NCBI GenBank assembly: GCA_028684405.1
Contig: JAQUGA010000001.1
Coordinates: forward strand, 5,569 to 69,568
Direction of reading: 5' to 3'
Source: Bacteroidales bacterium
GTDB lineage: Bacteria; Bacteroidota; Bacteroidia; Bacteroidales; WCHB1-69
DNA length: 64,000 nucleotides
A program made the position numbers and the translations under genes. Under the pieces are notes generated by a model that saw only the letters and a program-made list of their open reading frames with translations, did no database searches and had not been told where the DNA came from. Shown piece after piece: positions 50,942 through 59,703 of this stretch. Numbering within the stretch: the first letter of the stretch is position 1; every line of letters begins with the position of its first letter.

Positions 50942-52201
50942 ATGCGAAAAAAATATAAAATCATGATAGTTAATAACAGAGCAAAGTTTTTTCCAGATGT
51001 TACCGATGACCAATGGAACGATTGGAAATGGCAATTAAAAAACCGAATTGAAACACTCGATCAATTAAAAAAGTACATCAAACTTACTCCACAAGAAGAA
51101 GAGGGGGTGAAGGAGTCGTTGAAAACCTTGAGAATGGCAATCACGCCTTACTATTTGTCGATTATTAATACCGAAATTAGTAATTGTCCTATTCGTAAAC
51201 AAGCCATCCCAACAGGTGCTGAGACTTTCCAGTCGGATGCTGATTTATTGGATCCGCTTCACGAAGACGAAGATTCGCCAGTACCGGGACTTACGCATCG
51301 CTATCCAGACCGAGTTTTATTTTTAATTACCGACATGTGTTCGATGTATTGTCGTCACTGCACCCGCCGTCGTTTTGCTGGACAAACCGATAGCGAATCG
51401 CCTTCGGAACGCATTCAAAAAGCCATCGATTATATTGCTAAAACGCCCGTTGTACGCGATGTTCTGCTTTCTGGCGGCGACGCTTTAATGGTGAGCGACA
51501 AAATGTTGGAATCTATTATTCAACGCTTGCGTGCCATTCCACATGTTGAAATTATTCGCATTGGAACTCGTACGCCTGTTGTTTGTCCACAACGTATTAC
51601 CGACGATTTGGTAAATATGTTGAAAAAATATCATCCCATCTGGCTAAATACACATTTCAATCACCCGAACGAAGTTACACCCGAAGCGACCGAAGCTTGT
51701 GCAAAACTGGCAAATGTTGGAATTCCTCTTGGAAACCAATCGGTATTGCTTAGAGGTGTCAACGATTGCGTTAGTGTAATGAAAAAATTGGTCCACGATT
51801 TGGTTCGCATCAGAGTTCGTCCATATTATATTTATCAATGCGACCTTTCGATGGGATTGGAACATTTCCGCACGCCTGTTTCAAAAGGAATTGAAATTAT
51901 CGAAAACTTGCGAGGACATACGTCCGGTTATGCCGTTCCCACTTTTGTGGTAGATGCTCCGGGCGGTGGTGGAAAAACCCCAGTAATGCCCACGTATGTC
52001 ATTTCCCAAAGTCCTGGAAGAGTAGTTCTTCGAAATTTTGAAGGAGTTATCACAACTTACACCGAGCCAGAAGCATACAAAAATGAATGTACGTGTGATG
52101 GTTGCCAAGACATGAAATCAAGCGGAGTTGCTTCTCTTCTTCATGGCGATCAGCTTTCGCTCGAGCCAGAAAATTTAGAACGCAAGAAACGCAATCACTA
52201 A
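50942..52201 (+). CDS. kamA: Lysine 2,3-aminomutase (KamA)
   Basis: 419 residues from the ATG at 50942. In-frame ATGs at 50909 and 50963 are alternatives; the last would begin MIVNNR and match the Clostridium start and length best, but the upstream ATG is also reasonable. Radical-SAM motif CSMYCRHC (Cys133, 137, 140) for the [4Fe-4S] cluster, TRRRFAGQ after it, and PGGGGKTPVMP carrying the PLP lysine. The C-terminal CTCDGCQD gives the zinc-site cysteines of KamA. It converts L-lysine to L-beta-lysine, the first step of lysine fermentation, feeding KamDE on the opposite strand. It ends at a strong terminator. Confidence 0.95.
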   Translation: MRKKYKIMIVNNRAKFFPDVTDDQWNDWKWQLKNRIETLDQLKKYIKLTPQEEEGVKESLKTLRMAITPYYLSIINTEISNCPIRKQAIPTGAETFQSDADLLDPLHEDEDSPVPGLTHRYPDRVLFLITDMCSMYCRHCTRRRFAGQTDSESPSERIQKAIDYIAKTPVVRDVLLSGGDALMVSDKMLESIIQRLRAIPHVEIIRIGTRTPVVCPQRITDDLVNMLKKYHPIWLNTHFNHPNEVTPEATEACAKLANVGIPLGNQSVLLRGVNDCVSVMKKLVHDLVRIRVRPYYIYQCDLSMGLEHFRTPVSKGIEIIENLRGHTSGYAVPTFVVDAPGGGGKTPVMPTYVISQSPGRVVLRNFEGVITTYTEPEAYKNECTCDGCQDMKSSGVASLLHGDQLSLEPENLERKKRNH

Positions 52202-52218
52202 TTCTATTATATGTGAAT

Positions 52219-52249
52219 AAAAAAAGCTGTCCAATGGGCAGCTTTTTTT
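52219..52249. terminator. Bidirectional terminator between kamA and queG
   Basis: Stem 52226-52232 with 52236-52242 (GCTGTCC/GGGCAGC, one G-T pair), AAT loop, seven A's before and seven T's after. It serves kamA (stop 52201, plus strand) and, because the flanks are A- and T-runs, also queG from the other side (stop 52257). Confidence 0.9.
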
Positions 52250-52256
52250 GTAATAA

Positions 52257-53192
52257 CTATTTTCTGTTTTTTTCTTCAATATTTTTTACGTACTCCATAT
52301 TTCCCTTCAGTTTTCCAAACCCCAATCGTTCAAATGGAGTTCCTTTAAAAAGTTTTTTAAATGCTGAAGGAGAATCCAGAGCTTCTAAATCGGAGTCGTT
52401 TAATTTTGCTAAAGTCTCATTATAAAGTGCAGGATGGAAGTCGTTTGTGCTTTTTGCATTGTGTGGACAAACCGCCTGACAAACATCGCAGCCCATTATG
52501 TTTTTGTGTTTTTCGGCAGGCAAAATATCTTTGATGTTTCCTTTGTGTTCAATGGTTAAGTAGGACAAACATTTGTTTGCATCTATCACGTATGGGGCAA
52601 CAATAGCACCTGCCGGACAAGCATCCATGCACTTGGTGCACGTACCGCATTCGTTTTTAGCAATTTGACTTTCGCCAGAAAATTCTAAATCGAACAAAAC
52701 GCCTCCCAAGAAATACCACGAACCTTTTTGGGGAATAATCAAACATGAGTTTTTTCCAATAAATCCCAATCCTGCCTTAAGAGCCAAAGAACGTTCAAAA
52801 ATAGGTTTGGTATCGACAAAAATATCCCATTTTAAATTTGGATATTGAGAGATTGTTTTGACTAAAATTTCTCTTAAAATGCTTTTCAAAACATGGTGAT
52901 AATCATTTAGCAGTGCATAACGTGACACTTTGTAGGCAGAAAAGTTTTTATAAAAATTGTTGTTATACGGAATGGCAACAATGGCATACGAACGAGCTCC
53001 TTCAAAAAACTGACTGGGATTTAATCGCAATTCTTGGTTGTTCTCCATCCATTTCATTTGTGCATGGAAGCCCTTTTTGAGCCATTCTTGATAGTGAAAA
53101 AAATCTTCAGACATTGGTTCCAGGCTGCCAAAAACACATTCTAGTCCGTTTGCTAAGCTCAGTTTTTCAAAATCTTGAAAAAAACTATTCAT
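52257..53192 (-). CDS. queG: Epoxyqueuosine reductase (QueG)
   Basis: 311 residues from the ATG at 53192. This start is chosen because homologues begin near it and it gives an 8-bp overlap with the upstream DUF4292 gene; the longer frame adds 21 residues with no counterpart. It has the cobalamin-binding N-terminal part and two ferredoxin-type cluster motifs, CGTCTKCMDACP and CDVCQAVCP. QueG makes queuosine from epoxyqueuosine at the last step of the tRNA wobble-base pathway, using B12. The enzyme is cytoplasmic. Confidence 0.93.
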   Translation of the reverse strand: MNSFFQDFEKLSLANGLECVFGSLEPMSEDFFHYQEWLKKGFHAQMKWMENNQELRLNPSQFFEGARSYAIVAIPYNNNFYKNFSAYKVSRYALLNDYHHVLKSILREILVKTISQYPNLKWDIFVDTKPIFERSLALKAGLGFIGKNSCLIIPQKGSWYFLGGVLFDLEFSGESQIAKNECGTCTKCMDACPAGAIVAPYVIDANKCLSYLTIEHKGNIKDILPAEKHKNIMGCDVCQAVCPHNAKSTNDFHPALYNETLAKLNDSDLEALDSPSAFKKLFKGTPFERLGFGKLKGNMEYVKNIEEKNRK

Positions 53193-54027
53193 TGAGATTA
53201 AAATTGATGGGCTTATATCGGTCGGGAATCCGTATAGAAGTGGGGCCGGGGACATTTACACGAAATGATTCGTTTGTAAAAATAGCTTTTAAATTTGCTC
53301 CGGGTACCAAAATATTCCAATTTAAAGGAAATGATTGTCCGTCTACTTCTTGAAAATCAGTATATTGTACAGTCATTTTTTGCATGCTCCGACCGTCTTC
53401 TATTTCGTTTTTTGTTATTTTCGATTGAGTTTTGGAAAATAAAATCCGTTGAGATAGGAAGATTTTGTCCTTCCGATGTTTGCGATGGAGGGATGAAAAC
53501 TCAATAATATTATCTTGTTCGGCAATGTTGAATGAATTGTCAAAGTTTTTGAAATCTGTGGCAATGATGAGCGATTGCAGCATGTCGAAATTTAAATGAA
53601 CGCCAAACATTTTGTAAAAAATGGAATAGTCGCCTACGTAATAAGTCATTTCCAGACGATTCATATATTTCACACTGTCTTTTGTAATAACCGCTCTAGC
53701 TCCTTCAATGCCAAATTTGCTAATATTGATATAGATGAGACTATCTTTTCTGTTGACTAAAAAAATAGTAGCTTTTTGCTGATCATCTTCGCCTCCAATT
53801 TCGGCTTTGATTCGGGTAGAAATCCATTGATAATCGACCTCTTTTGCCAACAAATCAATCGCTTGAGCAGGCAGTGTTTGTTCTTTTGGGACATTGATAT
53901 TTGGTTGATTACTAGCATTCTCCATTTCAAATGGAACTTTTGTGTTCGATTTAAAAAGTTTGCACGAATTAAAGAAAATGCTAACTAAGAATATAAAAAG
54001 AAAAGTGAATATATATCTTTTTGTCAT
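53185..54027 (-). CDS. DUF4292 lipoprotein
   Basis: 280 residues. The lipoprotein signal ends in SIFFNSC (Cys22). The rest matches the DUF4292 family of Bacteroidota: LAKEVDYQWISTRIKAEI, then LIYINISKFGIEGARAVITKDSVKYMNR and YKMFGVHLNFDMLQSLII. These proteins have a LolA-like fold by resemblance and are usually found near tRNA-modification and tetratricopeptide genes. Function is unknown; a lipid or lipoprotein carrier role is an inference. It overlaps queG by 8 bp. Confidence 0.87.
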   Translation of the reverse strand: MTKRYIFTFLFIFLVSIFFNSCKLFKSNTKVPFEMENASNQPNINVPKEQTLPAQAIDLLAKEVDYQWISTRIKAEIGGEDDQQKATIFLVNRKDSLIYINISKFGIEGARAVITKDSVKYMNRLEMTYYVGDYSIFYKMFGVHLNFDMLQSLIIATDFKNFDNSFNIAEQDNIIEFSSLHRKHRKDKIFLSQRILFSKTQSKITKNEIEDGRSMQKMTVQYTDFQEVDGQSFPLNWNILVPGANLKAIFTNESFRVNVPGPTSIRIPDRYKPINFNLNE

Positions 54028-54047
54028 GTTGAAATAATTAGAAACAA

Positions 54048-54055
54048 CAAAAGTA
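54048..54055 (-). promoter_or_regulatory. Candidate -7 element of the DUF4292-queG operon
   Basis: Minus-strand TACTTTTG, 20 bp upstream of the ATG at 54027. No TTG at 17-23 nt further upstream. The gap 54028-54291 also holds the divergent promoter at 54246. Confidence 0.45.
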
Positions 54056-54245
54056 GTAATTATCTCTGATTATCCGTTCTTTCTGCATTAGGTCTCTTGT
54101 GCTTTTTTATAAATTTTTATTTTTCATAAAAGGAAAACGAACAGGATAAAGTTTCTCAATTCGAACGAAAAAAGGAGACATCTATTTTGTGATTTATTAA
54201 TTTATTATTTTCTTAAAAAAACCTTGTTTTCCTTAGATGTGAGAT

Positions 54246-54273
54246 TTGCCCTGAAAAAAATCTTGTATATTTG
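54246..54273 (+). promoter_or_regulatory. Promoter of the small membrane protein/mutL/rhomboid gene run
   Basis: TTG (54246-54248), a 17-nt spacer and TATATTTG (54266-54273), both halves matching the Bacteroidota consensus. A start near 54280 makes the TTG at 54271 impossible as initiator and selects the ATG at 54292 for the first gene. Confidence 0.65.
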
Positions 54274-54291
54274 CATAAAAATAGGAATCTT

Positions 54292-54555
54292 ATGAGTTTT
54301 ATGTTTTTGCACAAACCGACCCCCAAAAAATCGAGATATAAACCGGTTTTTTATAAAAATGAGAGCGAAGAGCTTAACGAAGAGAGGAAAAAGTTCAATA
54401 TTCCAAACAATAAAGAATTGAGTCTTCAGGATAAAATTCGTTTGTCATGGTCGAGGGAACGAAAACATGAAGGGTTTTCAAAAGAATCCATCCTAAAAAC
54501 ATTTATTGTCCTACTGTTGTTAATCCTAGTCATACTTTTTGTCAAAATAGGATAA
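54292..54555 (+). CDS. Small single-pass membrane protein of unknown function
   Basis: 87 residues from the ATG at 54292, the first start after the promoter. The first 60 residues are strongly charged and soluble (KPTPKKSRYKPVFYKNESEE, then KIRLSWSRERKHEGFSKES); the end is one hydrophobic helix (TFIVLLLLILVILFVKIG). It therefore looks like a C-tail-anchored protein with a basic cytoplasmic part. I do not know the family's function; similar short proteins precede mutL in other Bacteroidota as far as I recall. mutL starts 21 bp later. Confidence 0.7.
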   Translation: MSFMFLHKPTPKKSRYKPVFYKNESEELNEERKKFNIPNNKELSLQDKIRLSWSRERKHEGFSKESILKTFIVLLLLILVILFVKIG

Positions 54556-54576
54556 ATATAAACAGAACAGCGAATT

Positions 54577-56409
54577 ATGTCAGACATCATCCAACTACTT
54601 CCCGACCATATTGCAAACCAAATTGCTGCTGGCGAGGTCATTCAGCGACCTGCTTCAGCCATTAAAGAACTTGTTGAAAACTCCGTAGATGCTCAGGCTT
54701 CAGAAATTGAAATTATTATAAAAGATGCCGGGCGAACGCTTATGCAAGTGGTTGACAACGGCAAAGGAATGAGCGAAACCGATGCACGTCTTAGTTTCGA
54801 GCGTCATGCCACGTCCAAATTGCGAACGGCCGAGGATTTGTTTAATATCCAAACTTTAGGCTTTCGGGGCGAAGCACTTGCTTCCATCGCAGCCATTTCT
54901 CATTTAGAATTAAAATCGGCCACAGCCGATAGCTTGAGTGGAACACATATTATTTTGGAAGGTTCTAAAATAATTGACCAAAGTCCTTGCTCTTGTCAAA
55001 AAGGAACTTCTATTGCCATAAAAAACCTCTTTTTCAATGTTCCAGCAAGACGCAGTTTCTTGAAATCCGAAAATGTCGAATTTAGCCATATTGTAGAAGA
55101 ATTTTATAGAATTGCCATTATACATCCTGATATTGCTTTTTCGTTGTACCATAATGATAAAATCATTTACAAACTTCCCAAAAGTTCACTCAAAAGCAGG
55201 ATTGTGGGATTGCTTGGAAAAAGCTACAACGAAAAAATGGTGACCATCGAACAGGAAACTGATTTTTTACAAATCACAGGTTTTGTAGGCAAACCTGATA
55301 TTGCTAAAAAAACAAGAGGGGGACAGTATCTTTTTGTAAACAATCGTTTTTTCAGACATCCATATATTCATAATGCCATCACTAGAGCCTATCAGGAACT
55401 GATTCCCGATGGATATTATCCTTCTTATTTTATTTTGCTCGAAGTGGATCCCAGAACTATTGATGTGAATGTTCATCCAACGAAAACGGAAATTAAATTT
55501 CAGGATGAAAGGCTGATTTATGCTGTAATTCATTCTACTACTAAAAAAGCACTTGCTGAAAATAGCTTGACTCCTTCGTTGGATTTTGAAACTGAACAGT
55601 TTTTTGATTTAAACTTTCCTAAAGATAAAGTTGTTCAGCAACCAACCATTAAAATTGACCCCAATTACAATCCCTTTTCTGCGCCATTGGGATCAAAATC
55701 AACGCACAATCATGTTCCCGACCAACGACAAATAAACAATTTAGAAAACTGGGGAAAGTTATACACACCTTCCGAAGTTCCAAGTTCGGAAAACATAGCT
55801 GTACCAGCAGCGGAAGTAGTTCAAACTCAAATTCAAGACAACGACTATAGCAGTTCGTTTATCCAATTATACAACACTTATATCGTTACCAAAATTAAAT
55901 CTGGATTGATTTTGATTCATCAAAATGCAGCCCATGAAAGAATTTTGTACGAACGTTTTATGAAACGCATGAATGAGCACGGAAGTGGATGTCAACAACT
56001 TCTGTTTCCGATTACACTTGAACTCAATCCGGCCGATGCCGAGATTTTAATTGAAATTAAACCAGAACTCGAAAGCATTGGTTTTGGAATTTCAGATTTT
56101 GGCAAAAATGCTTTTCTAATTGAAGGCACTCCTTCCGATATTGAAACTTCAAATATTAAAGAAGATATTGAGAAATGGATCGACTCCTACAAAAGCAATA
56201 TGATGACCGCAAGAGTCGACCGCAAAACGAACGTTGCCAGCTCTATGTCAAAAAACCTAGCTGTAAAAACAGGGAAGTTTCTTTCGCAAGAAGAGATGGA
56301 AGCTCTTGTTAATGAGCTGTTTGCTTGTGCAGCTCCGCTAGAATCACCAAGCGGTAAAAAAACCATTAAAATCTTATCAAAAGAGGACTTAAGTCAATTT
56401 TTTAATTAA
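54577..56409 (+). CDS. mutL: DNA mismatch repair protein MutL
   Basis: 610 residues. The GHKL ATPase N-terminus is clear: LPDHIANQIAAGEVIQRPAS, KELVENSVDA, DNGKGM and FRGEALASIAAIS, with the NVPARRSFLK and DVNVHPTKTEIKF segments of the transducer domain. The C-terminal dimerisation domain has IHQNAAHERILYERF near residue 447, where endonuclease-active MutL has DQHA-type residues, and it ends CAAPLESPSGKKT instead of the CPHGRP motif. So it probably lacks the nicking activity and acts only as matchmaker. It lies between a small membrane protein gene and rhomboid genes in one direction. Confidence 0.96.
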   Translation: MSDIIQLLPDHIANQIAAGEVIQRPASAIKELVENSVDAQASEIEIIIKDAGRTLMQVVDNGKGMSETDARLSFERHATSKLRTAEDLFNIQTLGFRGEALASIAAISHLELKSATADSLSGTHIILEGSKIIDQSPCSCQKGTSIAIKNLFFNVPARRSFLKSENVEFSHIVEEFYRIAIIHPDIAFSLYHNDKIIYKLPKSSLKSRIVGLLGKSYNEKMVTIEQETDFLQITGFVGKPDIAKKTRGGQYLFVNNRFFRHPYIHNAITRAYQELIPDGYYPSYFILLEVDPRTIDVNVHPTKTEIKFQDERLIYAVIHSTTKKALAENSLTPSLDFETEQFFDLNFPKDKVVQQPTIKIDPNYNPFSAPLGSKSTHNHVPDQRQINNLENWGKLYTPSEVPSSENIAVPAAEVVQTQIQDNDYSSSFIQLYNTYIVTKIKSGLILIHQNAAHERILYERFMKRMNEHGSGCQQLLFPITLELNPADAEILIEIKPELESIGFGISDFGKNAFLIEGTPSDIETSNIKEDIEKWIDSYKSNMMTARVDRKTNVASSMSKNLAVKTGKFLSQEEMEALVNELFACAAPLESPSGKKTIKILSKEDLSQFFN

Positions 56410-56418
56410 TTTCGCACT

Positions 56419-57276
56419 ATGAATATGTTATCCCCGAGAGGCTTTAAAGTCCTTCCCCCCGTAGTAAAAAACCTGCTTATTATTAATGGTTTGTTCTTTT
56501 TGGCAACCATCACTTTTTCGCAAGGTCTGGGTATTGACTTATATGATTATTTAAGCCTGAAATATTTTGGTTCGGATCTGTTTCAACCGTATCAGCTCAT
56601 TACTTATATGTTCATGCACGGAAGCTTTGGTCATCTGTTTTTCAATATGTTTGCCCTTTGGATGTTTGGTTCTTCCATTGAGAATTTTTGGGGTCCCAAA
56701 CGATTTCTATTTTTCTATCTCTTTGCAGGAATTGGTGCTGGATTATCGCATTATGCCGTCTATTTTTTCGAAATAAACCCACTTATATCTTCCATTGATC
56801 AGTTTTTGCTTAATCCGAATGCTACTGATTTACAATCTATTATTGCTTCTCATAAATTTATGGTTTCGCAGCAATATCCCGATATATATTATGCGTTTTT
56901 CAAATTTGACGATGCCGTTAAAACTCTAAATACAAATCCAAATGATGTTGTATCACTTCAAACTTCGGTAAATTTTTTGGAAACTTATCGTTCATTTTAC
57001 CTTAATCTTCCCAGTGTAGTGGGGGCTTCGGGTTCTGTTTTCGGAATTTTATTGGCATTTGGAATGATGTTTCCCAACATGATGATTTATTTATATTTTT
57101 TTATTCCCATAAAAGCCAAGTGGTTTGTAATTGCCTATGGTGCACTTGAGTTGTATCTTGGTGTCATGGGTTCGTCCGATGGAATTGCTCATTTTGCTCA
57201 CTTGGGAGGAATGTTGTTTGGATTTATCCTTATCATGTATTGGAGGAAACGCCCCGGCAATAATTTTTTTAATTAA
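56419..57276 (+). CDS. Rhomboid-family intramembrane serine protease (first of two)
   Basis: 285 residues with about six membrane helices. Catalytic Ser204 lies in GASGSVFG (202-209) and catalytic His261 in HFAHLGG. The loop motif HGSFGHLFFNMFALW (67-81) with WMFG matches the L1/TM2 region of rhomboids. An insertion of about 85 residues (115-198) sits between the early helices and the catalytic helix, larger than in E. coli GlpG. It cleaves membrane proteins within the bilayer; substrates are unknown. It starts 9 bp after mutL and a second rhomboid follows 15 bp after it. Confidence 0.93.
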   Translation: MNMLSPRGFKVLPPVVKNLLIINGLFFLATITFSQGLGIDLYDYLSLKYFGSDLFQPYQLITYMFMHGSFGHLFFNMFALWMFGSSIENFWGPKRFLFFYLFAGIGAGLSHYAVYFFEINPLISSIDQFLLNPNATDLQSIIASHKFMVSQQYPDIYYAFFKFDDAVKTLNTNPNDVVSLQTSVNFLETYRSFYLNLPSVVGASGSVFGILLAFGMMFPNMMIYLYFFIPIKAKWFVIAYGALELYLGVMGSSDGIAHFAHLGGMLFGFILIMYWRKRPGNNFFN

Positions 57277-57291
57277 ATAACGCAAGGAAAA

Positions 57292-58224
57292 ATGTTTGCA
57301 AATTTTGGAAATAGAACATCAGCAATTGATAATATAAAGCGATTTTTTGGCAGTAACTCGCCTTTGGCAAGATTTATAAGCATTAATATTTTTGTCTTTA
57401 TTGCTACTATTGTAATTGGCATGCTTAGCGGTGTCTATCGTTTTTTGTTCAATATGGAAGCACCCAGCTCTCACGATTTTCCATATATCATCGATCTTTT
57501 TATGTTGCCCGCTTCGGTAGATCAATTGCTGGCAAAGCCATGGACATTTTTTTCGTATCAGTTTCTGCATGTCTCTTTCTGGCATATTTTCTTCAATATG
57601 ATAATGTTGTATGTCAGTGGAAAGATATTTTTGAGCTTTTTACGCCCCCGACAATTTATTTGGGTATATATTTTAGGGGGATTAAGCGGTGCCGTTTTTT
57701 ATGTTTTAGCCTACAATTATTTTCCGGTTTTTAGCACTGTTCTTTCCGATTCTCGAGCTTTGGGAGCATCGGCTTCCATATTGGGCATTCTGACGTGCGT
57801 TGCTGTTTTTGTGCCCAATTATCAAATTTCATTGCTGTTTATCGGACGTGTAAATATAAAATGGATTGCTATCTTTTTTGTTGTGATTGATGTTTTAAGC
57901 ATCAATAAAGGCAATGCCGGTGGACATATTGCTCATCTCGGTGGGGCATTCTGGGGGCTCATTGCTGGATTGTATTATAAAGAACCTTTTTTTATTAAAA
58001 TTAAAAAGTGGACTCAATCTATATTTAAAAAACGAAGATTTAAAAAAATCTATTACTCGGCGCCGCCTGCAAATAAAATATCTGATGAGGAATACAATGC
58101 CCAAAGAGCCAAAAAACAAAAAGAAATTGATCTGATTCTGGATAAAATTTCAAAACACGGATATGAGAAATTAAGCAAGGAAGAAAAAGAATTCCTTTTC
58201 AGATCCAGCAATCCAAAAAACTAA
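57292..58224 (+). CDS. Rhomboid-family protease with C-terminal DUF6576-like tail (second of two)
   Basis: 310 residues. Catalytic Ser160 is in LGASASILG and His215 in HIAHLGGAFWG; the motif is GAS-A rather than the usual GxSG, but Ser and His are both kept. HVSFWHIFFNMIMLYVSG (93-110) is the L1/TM2 motif. After the last helix a basic linker and a soluble tail (about 255-310: DEEYNAQRAKKQKEIDLILDKI, EKLSKEEKEFL) form a small helical domain seen in Bacteroidota rhomboids. The ATG is preceded by AAGGAAAA, one of few Shine-Dalgarno-like sites here. It is more divergent from the first copy than a recent duplicate would be. Confidence 0.92.
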   Translation: MFANFGNRTSAIDNIKRFFGSNSPLARFISINIFVFIATIVIGMLSGVYRFLFNMEAPSSHDFPYIIDLFMLPASVDQLLAKPWTFFSYQFLHVSFWHIFFNMIMLYVSGKIFLSFLRPRQFIWVYILGGLSGAVFYVLAYNYFPVFSTVLSDSRALGASASILGILTCVAVFVPNYQISLLFIGRVNIKWIAIFFVVIDVLSINKGNAGGHIAHLGGAFWGLIAGLYYKEPFFIKIKKWTQSIFKKRRFKKIYYSAPPANKISDEEYNAQRAKKQKEIDLILDKISKHGYEKLSKEEKEFLFRSSNPKN

Positions 58225-58229
58225 TTCCA

Positions 58230-59372
58230 ATGGCAAGTCGACGATCATCCAGCTCACTCCTTGATAAAATAATGCATTTGCTCAATATTTTGGCTGCTGT
58301 TTCACTTGTTTTAGCTTATTTGTCGATGTACATCAGTCCTGAAAAATATTGGCAGTTTGCCTTTTTTGGATTGGCTTATCCGTTTATTTTGCTTGGAAAT
58401 ATCTGTTTTATCGCCTTTTGGTTGATTCGCGATCCAAAAAAAATGGCCATCTCTTTGTTAATCATTATTATTGGTTATGGAAATATTGGAAAACATTTTC
58501 AGTTTTCATCAAAAGCACTTCCTAAAGATACTTCTGGTTTTATTAAAGTAATGTCGTATAATGTTAAGCTTTTTGATTTGTATAATTACAAAAAAAACTG
58601 GACTTATAACTATACCGGACGAAATGAGATTTTTCAGTATCTGCGTCAAGAAACGCCAGATATTGTAGCCTTTCAAGAGTATTTTTACGACAGTAAAAAC
58701 GGTTTTACCACCCGAGATTCCATTAAAAAAATACTTGGAACAAACTATTATCACGAATATTTCCCCTACGTGAATAAAAACCATCACTACGGAATTGCAA
58801 CCTTTTCAAAATATCCCATCGTACAAAAAGGGGAAGTGGTTTTTTCAAACGATACTCATAATTCTGCGATTTTTTCTGATATTAAAATAAACAAAGATAC
58901 TGTTCGTGTTTATAATGCACATTTACAGTCTATTAAGCTCAACAAGGAGGATTTTTTATTTTCTGCTTCTAAAAATAAAATTAAAGATAATGTAGAAAGC
59001 TTGGGCAACGAATTTGCCAACGATTCGAAAATGATTCTGACAAAACTAAAACTTGCTTTTGTCAATCGAGCACATCAGGCAGAAATGATTAAGGAACACA
59101 TGAATAATTCACCATACCCTGTTATTGTTTGTGGTGATTTCAACGATTCGCCTGGCTCTTATGCTACCCGCGTTATTTCAAAAAAATTGAAAGACGCATT
59201 TGTTGTTTCAGGAAAAGGATTTGGAAAAACATACAATGGCAAAATGCCTTCCTTTAGAATTGATTATATTTTGCATGATAAATCATTCATAAGCAGAGGT
59301 TTTAAAACCGATTATTCCATTCAGTCGAGCGATCATTTTCCTATTTATACGTACTTGAAAAAGAAAAAATAA
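58230..59372 (+). CDS. Endonuclease/exonuclease/phosphatase family membrane protein
   Basis: 380 residues. Two or three N-terminal helices (about 15-90) anchor the protein, followed by an EEP domain: VMSYNVKLFDL, FQEYFYDSK (metal-binding Glu), HLQSIKLN, CGDFNDSPGS (Asp-Phe-Asn) and SDHFPIY at the end. The catalytic domain probably faces the periplasm or outer side. The family includes nucleases and sphingomyelinase- or phosphoesterase-like enzymes, so the substrate is open. It starts 5 bp after the second rhomboid gene and closes the rightward run. Confidence 0.9.
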   Translation: MASRRSSSSLLDKIMHLLNILAAVSLVLAYLSMYISPEKYWQFAFFGLAYPFILLGNICFIAFWLIRDPKKMAISLLIIIIGYGNIGKHFQFSSKALPKDTSGFIKVMSYNVKLFDLYNYKKNWTYNYTGRNEIFQYLRQETPDIVAFQEYFYDSKNGFTTRDSIKKILGTNYYHEYFPYVNKNHHYGIATFSKYPIVQKGEVVFSNDTHNSAIFSDIKINKDTVRVYNAHLQSIKLNKEDFLFSASKNKIKDNVESLGNEFANDSKMILTKLKLAFVNRAHQAEMIKEHMNNSPYPVIVCGDFNDSPGSYATRVISKKLKDAFVVSGKGFGKTYNGKMPSFRIDYILHDKSFISRGFKTDYSIQSSDHFPIYTYLKKKK

Positions 59373-59439
59373 TATCGGGAATTCTAAATATGACGTTTTT
59401 GTCCTTGAATTAAAATTTTAAAATCCATGCTTCGGTGGT

Positions 59440-59703
59440 CACTTTCGCTCCGCTTAATGGTGGGTTTCTAGTCCCGAAGGGATTACATATTTGTAGAATT
59501 AATGATGCCAAAAATATTATTCGACCCATTTCGGGGTCGAATATTGATTATTTTGGGCAGTGTTCTATAAACATGTGAATCCTTCGGATTCGAGATGAGT
59601 GCCTTGGCGTTTCGGGAGGTTCGGCATTTCGATGCATTTTATCTCGAGAAACGCGACTCAACGTCGGAAAGCAGCACTTTAGCAGAAGCCTCAACAAGCA
59701 ATT
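59440..59703. repeat. Repeat-like intergenic element between convergent genes
   Basis: The gap 59373-59703 between convergent genes carries an imperfect outer inverted repeat (CCCGAAGG-GATTACATAT at 59473-59490 against ACATGTGAATCC-TTCGG at 59571-59587) enclosing a 10-bp hairpin (59518-59527 with 59534-59543, TATTCGACCC/GGGTCGAATA). Words such as CGCTCCGCT, GCATTTCGA and CTCAACG recur in 34620-34765. I read this as a folded, dispersed intergenic repeat. No gene is supported. It may double as the convergent terminator region for the EEP and mfd genes. Confidence 0.5.

Noticed and set aside
53193..53255. Extended N-terminus of QueG
   Set aside because: The 21 added residues overlap the DUF4292 gene deeply and lack family likeness; the ATG at 53192 gives the common 8-bp overlap.
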